Shown piece after piece: positions 6,063 through 11,071 of a stretch of DNA of 11,071 nucleotides (positions within the stretch are counted from its first letter, which is position 1; each line of letters opens with the position of its first letter). Source of the DNA: CAYZEZ01 sp964477295 (lineage in GTDB: Bacteria; Bacteroidota; Bacteroidia; Bacteroidales; SM23-62). The notes beneath the pieces were generated by a model that was given only the letters and a program-made list of their open reading frames with translations, made no database searches and was not told where the DNA came from. The stretch is taken from contig CAYZEZ010000164.1 in the NCBI GenBank assembly GCA_964477295.1, positions 1 to 11,071 of the forward strand, in the 5' to 3' direction. The translations under genes were made by a program, and so were the position numbers.

Positions 6063-8903
6063 ATGAATAAGTCATACTACATCATATTGATCAGTGTATT
6101 TGTTTTCATCGCCACGAATACCATCTTCTATATAAATATTTACCAGCATCAGGTTGACTTTCAGACAGAATTACTCACCCAGCAAGTCAGGATCTGCGGG
6201 AATACTATTGAGGCGAGGGGTTTAGATTTTGAAAATGAAGTTAATTTCATTCTGTTTTCCGAAGATATCACACAATTGTTTTATGATCCCAGTATAAAAG
6301 AGATTGGATCCAAAAACCTTGAGCTTTTCTATTTGAAATATGCTGACCTGATCAATAAAATAACTGTATACGATAGCGAAAAAAATGTTTATGGCCTGAT
6401 CCTGGATAAGAAGAATAATTTTGTTTCGGATTATTATGAATCACAGCGGCAGGTACCGCTTCAAAACAGGGATCAGTTGTTTTGCGAAAACGGGAAAAGA
6501 TATTTCACTATTCCGATTTTCCGTGATAACAAGGTTCATTCCAATATTATGATTGAAGTTGATTTCAACAGATATTTTCAAAGTGTTTTCAACCAGTATA
6601 ACCTTGAAAATGCGGTATGGCAATGGCTGATCACAGAAGAAGGTGATATCGATACAACTTTCATTAAGGACCTTAGAATATCTACGGGGCAATTAGAACA
6701 AATTGGTTATGACATTGTTGAAGGCAATGAAGGTTCTCTGGTGCATACAATTAGCCTCAACGGGGAATCGATGAAAGTGATTTCAGTATACTTTCCTGTT
6801 CGGCTTATCCGTAAGGATTATGGTATTGTATTTTCAATAAAAGCAGATCTGTTCCTGCACAGTATTTATCTGAAAACAATAATCATAACCATTGCCAGCC
6901 TATTACTGTTGGCGCTCATCCTTTACATTCATTTCAGGATAATAAATACACAGACCCGCGAAGGAACAGATCATTCTGTTTCTGAACAAGCTCTTTTTTC
7001 TTCAATTAATCAAATCCCTGTTGGTGTTATCATTATTAATGCAGATAACACCATCCGGTTAATCAATCAATCGGCGCTCGGATTATTATTTCTTAATCCC
7101 GAAGATCACTTCATTGGAGAAACATCTGATATACTGGACCTGGATAAACAACTGAAATCAGTTCATCCGGCCTATAACAGAGTATTTGGTGAAGGTGGTG
7201 TTGTCAGGGTGAACAAAGACAACATTGAGCATATCCTGTTTAAAAATGAGTGGCATTCAACACTTGAAAAGGTAGAAGTAAGGTTTATTATACTGTTTGA
7301 AATCACCTATTTTGAAAAAACAAGGAGAATGGAGGCCGTTGCACAAATAGTAAAATCAGAATTGCTTGGCAATGCAAAAAAAGAAATAGCAGTCCCCCTG
7401 AACAACCTGAAGGAAGCTGTTGCCAACCTTGAAAAAAGCAAAGCAAAAGGATCAATTAAAGAAGAAATAATTGCCATTAACCGTTCTGCCGGGCTAATAG
7501 AGAACCTGATCAAGGCAACGCTTGATTTTTCCTGTCTCAAAGCTGAGGAAATGGTGGTTGAGGAGGTGCCTTACAAATTAAGGGAAGAAATTACTCTTGC
7601 AACAGATCCATTTAAAAATTCAGCCAACCAGAAAAATATCAGTATTATAACCAAAATACGTAATGATGTCCCGGACAAATTAGTTGGAGATCCTTTCAGG
7701 TTGAGAAAGGTATTGAAAAACCTGCTTGAAAATGCAGTTGAAACAACCCATGAAGGCAGGATCCTTATCAGTGCTGAACTCATTGAAAACCATTCGGATT
7801 CTGTCAGTATTAAAATCAAGGTCGAGGATACAGGAAGCGGGTACAGCGATAATATACCTGATGAATTTTTCAAAGATGTTCCTAACAGTTTGGATTACTG
7901 GAGGGGAAAATATGGAGAAACAGGTTTCAGGCTTGCCGTTGCCAAACAAAACATCGACCTTATGAAAGGAAGTATGCAGGTTGAAAGCCCCTCATCCATA
8001 AGTACAAATCCGAAATATCCCGGGACCAATTGTTCCTTCTTTTTTGAAGGAACTCCGGATGATATGTATTTAAAAAATCTCAATTTCAAGGAAATAAAGA
8101 GTTTCAGTGAAATAAATTGCCTTGTACTTAATCAGGTAAATGATCCGGATGAGGCCAGTTTCAATATCCTGGAAGAAATGGGCGTCACTATTAATCACCG
8201 CATTTACAGGAACAAAAACCTGGAATCGGTTACACAATCCCTCAAGGAACGAAGGTCTGATATTCAACTCCTTTTTATTGTGGATAAGTCTGAATCTGAT
8301 GGCTTTATTGTGACATGCGAGTTATTTGAACAAAATCTCTCAAAAGATTTTTACATCATCCTGGTAAGCTCAAATAATTCTCCTGATAAGTACCTGCAAT
8401 CAAAAAAGTGCCAGGTTGACCTTTATTTAACTGAGCCTTTTGCAAGTAACGATATTTTTGAATTCATAAAAGACCGCTTCCCCAGCATCCCTGATATTGA
8501 ATACCAGAAAGCTCCTAAGGGCATTCGAATAAGTCCGAATACTTCAATTCTTCTTGCAGATGATAATTTGTTCAACAGAAAATTGTCCCAGAGCCTGTTT
8601 AAAAACCTTGGTTTTGAAATTGACCTTGCCGAAAATGGTAAAGTAGTTCTCGACATGGTGAAAGTTAAACAATATGATATCATTTTCATGGATTTGTTAA
8701 TGCCGGAAAAAGATGGATTACAAGCCACTGAAGAAATAAGAAAACTGGGACATAAAATGCCTATAATAGCACTAACCGCTGTTGAACCAGAAAAATTAAA
8801 AGCAGCAGCCGAGGCTGCAGGAATCAATGATTACCTGATAAAACCTCCAACGCTGGAAAGTATCCGGGAAATTTTATTGCGTTCATTTTCTGAGAATGCT
8901 TAA
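6063..8903 (+). CDS. Hybrid sensor kinase homologue with lost phosphoacceptor histidine (pseudokinase), pseudoreceiver and intact receiver
   Basis: A 946-residue membrane sensor. Order: membrane helix (about 5-27); extracytoplasmic domain (about 29-270, Cache-like in length and character, with an ITVYDSEKNVYG stretch); second helix (about 272-292); PAS-like domain (about 310-410); HisKA-like helices (about 425-490); HATPase-like domain (about 510-670); degenerate receiver (about 684-805); C-terminal receiver (about 829-946). Where HisKA has N-x-S-H-E, this protein has N437-A-K-K440-E, so lysine replaces the phosphoacceptor and no other His lies in those helices. In the ATPase, N557 and D589 (VEDTGSG) remain, but the lid motif GTGLGL is G-F-R-L (R623). 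The last receiver is canonical: D833/D834, phosphoacceptor D877, T905, K927. The N-terminal ATG is supported by the membrane helix right after it. A weak promoter-like TTTCTTTG lies at 6029-6036. No separate response regulator adjoins it, so phosphate would have to come from another kinase. Confidence 0.88.
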   Translation: MNKSYYIILISVFVFIATNTIFYINIYQHQVDFQTELLTQQVRICGNTIEARGLDFENEVNFILFSEDITQLFYDPSIKEIGSKNLELFYLKYADLINKITVYDSEKNVYGLILDKKNNFVSDYYESQRQVPLQNRDQLFCENGKRYFTIPIFRDNKVHSNIMIEVDFNRYFQSVFNQYNLENAVWQWLITEEGDIDTTFIKDLRISTGQLEQIGYDIVEGNEGSLVHTISLNGESMKVISVYFPVRLIRKDYGIVFSIKADLFLHSIYLKTIIITIASLLLLALILYIHFRIINTQTREGTDHSVSEQALFSSINQIPVGVIIINADNTIRLINQSALGLLFLNPEDHFIGETSDILDLDKQLKSVHPAYNRVFGEGGVVRVNKDNIEHILFKNEWHSTLEKVEVRFIILFEITYFEKTRRMEAVAQIVKSELLGNAKKEIAVPLNNLKEAVANLEKSKAKGSIKEEIIAINRSAGLIENLIKATLDFSCLKAEEMVVEEVPYKLREEITLATDPFKNSANQKNISIITKIRNDVPDKLVGDPFRLRKVLKNLLENAVETTHEGRILISAELIENHSDSVSIKIKVEDTGSGYSDNIPDEFFKDVPNSLDYWRGKYGETGFRLAVAKQNIDLMKGSMQVESPSSISTNPKYPGTNCSFFFEGTPDDMYLKNLNFKEIKSFSEINCLVLNQVNDPDEASFNILEEMGVTINHRIYRNKNLESVTQSLKERRSDIQLLFIVDKSESDGFIVTCELFEQNLSKDFYIILVSSNNSPDKYLQSKKCQVDLYLTEPFASNDIFEFIKDRFPSIPDIEYQKAPKGIRISPNTSILLADDNLFNRKLSQSLFKNLGFEIDLAENGKVVLDMVKVKQYDIIFMDLLMPEKDGLQATEEIRKLGHKMPIIALTAVEPEKLKAAAEAAGINDYLIKPPTLESIREILLRSFSENA

Positions 8904-8912
8904 TTAACTCTA

Positions 8913-8947
8913 ATTGCCAGGTACTGGGTACTAGTTACTGGGTAAAG
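8913..8947 (-). repeat. Array of 7-bp repeats, left arm
   Basis: Five adjoining heptamers on the + strand: ATTGCCA, GGTACTG, GGTACTA, GTTACTG, GGTAAAG. The middle three fit GKTACTR, and the outer ones are diverged. Read on the minus strand they correspond to the heptamers of the right arm at 9031-9058. The array starts 9 bp after the stop codon of the hybrid-kinase homologue. Confidence 0.5.
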
Positions 8948-9030
8948 TATTAATAGTCAATCACATAAATTAAAATAGTAATTAAATTCGTATCATTCAC
9001 TAATTCATATATGACTGCTATTCAGACACC

Positions 9031-9058
9031 TGGCAACTAGCAACTCGTAACTAACAAC
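9031..9058 (+). repeat. Array of 7-bp repeats, right arm (inverted relative to left arm)
   Basis: Four consecutive heptamers TGGCAAC, TAGCAAC, TCGTAAC and TAACAAC share the pattern TNNYAAC. The outer ends of the two arrays contain a perfect 9-bp inverted repeat: TTGCCAGGT at 8914-8922 and ACCTGGCAA at 9028-9036. The 105-bp stretch between these 9-mers includes the rest of the left array and about 80 bp of AT-rich sequence. The arm lies 19 bp before the ATG of the AIM24-family gene, so it may lie in that gene's leader or promoter. Confidence 0.5.
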
Positions 9059-9077
9059 TTAAATTAATTAAATAATT

Positions 9078-10000
9078 ATGCCATCACACGAAATAGACTA
9101 TACGGTCATTGGGGATGATATCCAGCTGGTTGAAATTGAACTCGATTTCAATGAAACGGTCATTGCCGAGGCAGGAACGATNNNNNNNNNNNNNNNNNNN
9201 NNNNNNNNNNNNNNNNNNNNNNNNNNNNNNNNNNNNNNNNNNNNNNNNNNNNNNNNNNNNNNNNNNNNNNNNNNNNNNNNNTGGTTGAAATTGAACTCGA
9301 TTTCAATGAAACGGTCATTGCCGAGGCAGGAACGATGCTCTATATGGAAGACGGGATAGGATTTGAAGTTAAATTCGGAGACGGATCAACTCCTGACCAG
9401 GGATTTATGGGAAAGCTTTTTGCCGCCGGATCAAGAGTAATCACTGGAGAGTCACTTTTCATTACCCACTTCACCAACAAAAGCAAGGGTAAAAGCAAAG
9501 TCGCCTTTTCTGCCCCTTACCCGGGGAAAATTGTTCCCATCGACCTCTCGCAATTATCCAATCAATTGATTGTTCAGAAAGATGGGTTTTTATGTGCTGC
9601 CTTCGGAACCAATTTATCCATTTATCTTAATCGCCGGCTTGGATCAGGACTGCTTGGCGGAGAAGGATTCATTCTTCAAAAGCTTCAGGGCGACGGTATT
9701 GCCTTCATTCATGCCGGAGGTACAGTGATTGAAAGAACCCTTCAAAATGAATCTTTGCGAATAGACACTGGTTGTGTGGTTGCCTTCGAACCCCATATTG
9801 ATTTCTCTATTGAAAGTACTGGCAGTTTGAAATCTATGGTCTTTGGAGGAGAGGGAATATTCCTGGCAAACCTGAGAGGATCAGGAAAAGTATGGCTTCA
9901 ATCCATGCCAATCCGAAAACTGATCCAGGCACTCTCACCCCAGGGGAAAAATATCAGAAAAGAGGGTCGCTCACTATTAGGCGATTTCCTGGAAAGATAA
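9078..10000 (+). CDS. AIM24 / TIGR00266 family protein, split by an artificial assembly gap
   Basis: The frame starts at ATG 9078 and is broken by 100 Ns, but the flanks are exact duplicates. Joining position 9181 directly to 9337 gives one continuous 255-residue protein, in which the codon across the junction is ATG (...EAGT-M-LYMEDG...). The length and text fit the family: SHEIDYTVIGDDIQLVEIEL at the start, then AEAGTMLYMEDG, glycine-rich GLLGGEGFILQKLQGDG, FIHAGGTVIER, and FGGEGIFLANLRGSGKVWLQS near the end. The fold is an all-beta tandem (double-stranded beta-helix-like) barrel without catalytic residues. No function is firmly established for bacterial members; the yeast namesake is a mitochondrial protein affecting inner-membrane organisation. 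No signal peptide or membrane helix is seen, so it is probably cytoplasmic. It lies 17 bp before mnmH and may be co-transcribed with it. Read literally, the gapped text shifts frame and stops at 9359, which is an artefact. Confidence 0.9.
9127..9181 (+). repeat. 55-bp exact duplicate, left copy (assembly artefact)
   Basis: This segment, running from TGGTTGAAATTG to GGAACGAT, is repeated base for base at 9282-9336 on the other side of the N run. It is best read as an unmerged overlap of two contig ends rather than a genomic duplication. Confidence 0.93.
9182..9281. other. Assembly gap of exactly 100 N
   Basis: A run of 100 undetermined bases, the conventional filler for a gap of unknown size. 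Because both flanks carry the same 55 bp and the gene closes perfectly when they are overlapped, the gap most likely represents no missing sequence. Confidence 0.97.
9282..9336 (+). repeat. 55-bp exact duplicate, right copy (assembly artefact)
   Basis: Identical to 9127-9181. It should be collapsed with the left copy. The 155 bases from 9182 to 9336 are then removed and the AIM24-family gene becomes continuous. Confidence 0.93.
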
Positions 10001-10017
10001 GATTTCTTCAGCCTGAA

Positions 10018-11046
10018 ATGTATACCGAATTAGATATATCTGATTTTTTACAAAAATCACTTCAGATTCCAGTTCTTGATGTAAGATCTCCTGCGGAATT
10101 CCAGCAAGGTCATATACCTTCAGCAATTTCTTTCCCACTGTTTCAAGATGATGAAAGAGAAATAATTGGTACTCTTTACAAACAAAAGGGACGTGAAAAT
10201 GCCATCCTTAAAAGCCTTGAGATAACAGGCCCCAAAATGCACCAAATTGCCATCCAGGCCAGGAAACTGGCCAGGAAAAACCAGCTATTATTACATTGTT
10301 GGCGCGGTGGTATGCGCAGTTCAAGTCTGGCTTGGATTATTGGCCTGTCAGGAATAAAAACATTTACACTGAAAGGAGGATATAAGGCCTACCGGAAATA
10401 TGTCCTGGAGAAATTCAATGATTCTCTTAAGCTCATAGTTTTAGGCGGTAAAACAGGATCAGGAAAGACCGAAATTCTAAAAAAGCTAAAAGACAAAGGG
10501 GAGCAGGTCCTTGACCTTGAATTGATCGCTCATCATAAGGGTTCCGCCTTTGGAGCCCTCGGAGAGGAAAGCCAGAACAGAAATGAACAGTTTGAAAATG
10601 AACTTGTTTTCAATATTGCTAAGCTTGATCCCGCAACACTCATATGGGTTGAGGATGAAAGCAGATCCATCGGCATCAATTCCCTGCCTGCGGGTTTATT
10701 CAATCAGATATGTATTGCCCCTCTTGTATATCTTGATGCTGAAAAAAATTTCAGAATCAGTCGTCTTATTGATGATTACTCATCGTATAGAACTTCTGAA
10801 CTGGAGGATTGTATAAAGAAAATATCCCGGCGCCTGGGAGGATTAAATACGAAAATTGCGATCGAGGCCCTGAAAAATAAAGATTTTGAAAAAGTCGTAG
10901 ATACTGTACTTGTTTATTATGATAAAACTTACAATTACGGCTTGGACAAAAGAGAGCCTGAAACCATATATAGAATACCTGTAGATGAAAATAATTTTGA
11001 TAACATCACTGAAAAAATTATCGCATACGGTAAAAAAATAGGTTAA
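10018..11046 (+). CDS. mnmH: tRNA 2-selenouridine synthase (rhodanese plus P-loop domain)
   Basis: A 342-residue protein close to the usual length of about 360. The N-terminal rhodanese domain (about 1-125) begins PVLDVRSPAEFQQGHIPSA and carries its active cysteine C94 in LLHCWRGGMRSSSL, the signature of this family. The C-terminal part has a Walker A motif, GKTGSGKT (residues 144-151), and the family stretches HKGSAFGALGEESQNRNEQFEN and VEDESRSIGI. Family knowledge: MnmH (SelU, YbbB) converts 2-thiouridine at the wobble position of tRNAs for Lys, Glu and Gln to 2-selenouridine through a geranylated intermediate, using selenophosphate from SelD. All key residues are intact, which implies selenium use by this organism if selD is present. 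Start: ATG 10018, 17 bp after the preceding stop, just precedes the rhodanese domain. An upstream in-frame ATG at 9892 would add 42 residues overlapping the preceding gene and is rejected. Confidence 0.95.
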   Translation: MYTELDISDFLQKSLQIPVLDVRSPAEFQQGHIPSAISFPLFQDDEREIIGTLYKQKGRENAILKSLEITGPKMHQIAIQARKLARKNQLLLHCWRGGMRSSSLAWIIGLSGIKTFTLKGGYKAYRKYVLEKFNDSLKLIVLGGKTGSGKTEILKKLKDKGEQVLDLELIAHHKGSAFGALGEESQNRNEQFENELVFNIAKLDPATLIWVEDESRSIGINSLPAGLFNQICIAPLVYLDAEKNFRISRLIDDYSSYRTSELEDCIKKISRRLGGLNTKIAIEALKNKDFEKVVDTVLVYYDKTYNYGLDKREPETIYRIPVDENNFDNITEKIIAYGKKIG

Positions 11047-11071
11047 CCTGATGAATTATTGCATTTTTCAT

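Noticed and set aside
8423..8827. Minus-strand open frame of 134 residues within the hybrid-kinase homologue
   Set aside because: It is antisense to the well-conserved receiver, which explains the sequence constraint. No motif is present in the antisense frame.
8913..9058. Heptamer arrays as an origin of replication (DnaA boxes or iterons)
   Set aside because: No TTATCCACA-like boxes, no dnaA/dnaN or rep gene nearby, and the 7-bp units are too degenerate for iterons.
9078..9359. Stand-alone 93-residue protein crossing the N run
   Set aside because: It exists only because Ns were translated and the duplicate shifts the frame. Collapsing the 55-bp overlap removes it.
9892..10017. In-frame extension of mnmH to an ATG at 9892, overlapping the AIM24-family gene by 109 bp
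   Set aside because: The extra 42 residues are basic, lack family similarity, and are the out-of-frame reading of the preceding gene's 3' end. ATG 10018 sits directly before the rhodanese domain.

Overview
The window looks like a piece of a Bacteroidota (probably class Bacteroidia) chromosome, most likely a scaffold assembled from short reads. The evidence is a moderately AT-rich sequence, no obvious Shine-Dalgarno sites, promoter-like TTTG / TAnnTTTG elements, a SpoIIE-type phosphatase behind what looks like a Y_Y_Y sensor end, a signal peptide ending in Ala-Gln, a PAS/hybrid histidine kinase, and intergenic hairpin repeats of a kind common in this phylum. All eight genes read on the + strand. 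The taxon is an inference, since no rRNA or marker gene is present.

Layout. (1) 1-1010: C-terminal part of a membrane-anchored PP2C/SpoIIE-type phosphatase, cut by the window edge. (2) 1092-1667: a small secreted, glycine-rich, probable outer-membrane beta-barrel protein with its own candidate promoter. (3) 1668-1972: a non-coding stretch with two inverted copies of a palindromic repeat and a third short hairpin. (4) 1973-4966: a probable two-gene unit, a GMC (cholesterol-oxidase-like) flavoprotein with a four-cysteine cluster followed by a class-3-type aldehyde dehydrogenase; together they could oxidise an alcohol to aldehyde to acid. (5) 5017-5964: rsgA, a ribosome-assembly GTPase. (6) 6063-8903: a 946-residue hybrid-kinase-like protein whose phosphoacceptor histidine is replaced by lysine and whose ATP-lid glycine motif is damaged, followed by a degenerate receiver and then a fully canonical receiver. 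(7) 8904-9077: an AT-rich spacer flanked by two oppositely oriented arrays of 7-bp repeats. (8) 9078-11046: an AIM24/TIGR00266-family gene, then mnmH (tRNA 2-selenouridine synthase) 17 bp later.

An assembly fault lies inside the AIM24-family gene. The 100 Ns at 9182-9281 are bordered by an exact 55-bp duplicate (9127-9181 and 9282-9336). Overlapping the two copies restores one uninterrupted 255-residue reading frame, so the gap is almost certainly artificial and the true sequence is about 155 bp shorter.

The strongest biological lead is the pseudokinase/pseudoreceiver/receiver protein at 6063-8903. It appears built to receive phosphate from a partner, or to sense without catalysis, rather than to autophosphorylate. 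The paired inverted repeats, the heptamer arrays and the cysteine cluster of the GMC enzyme are secondary leads. I found no CRISPR array, tRNA, rRNA, transposase or phage gene.
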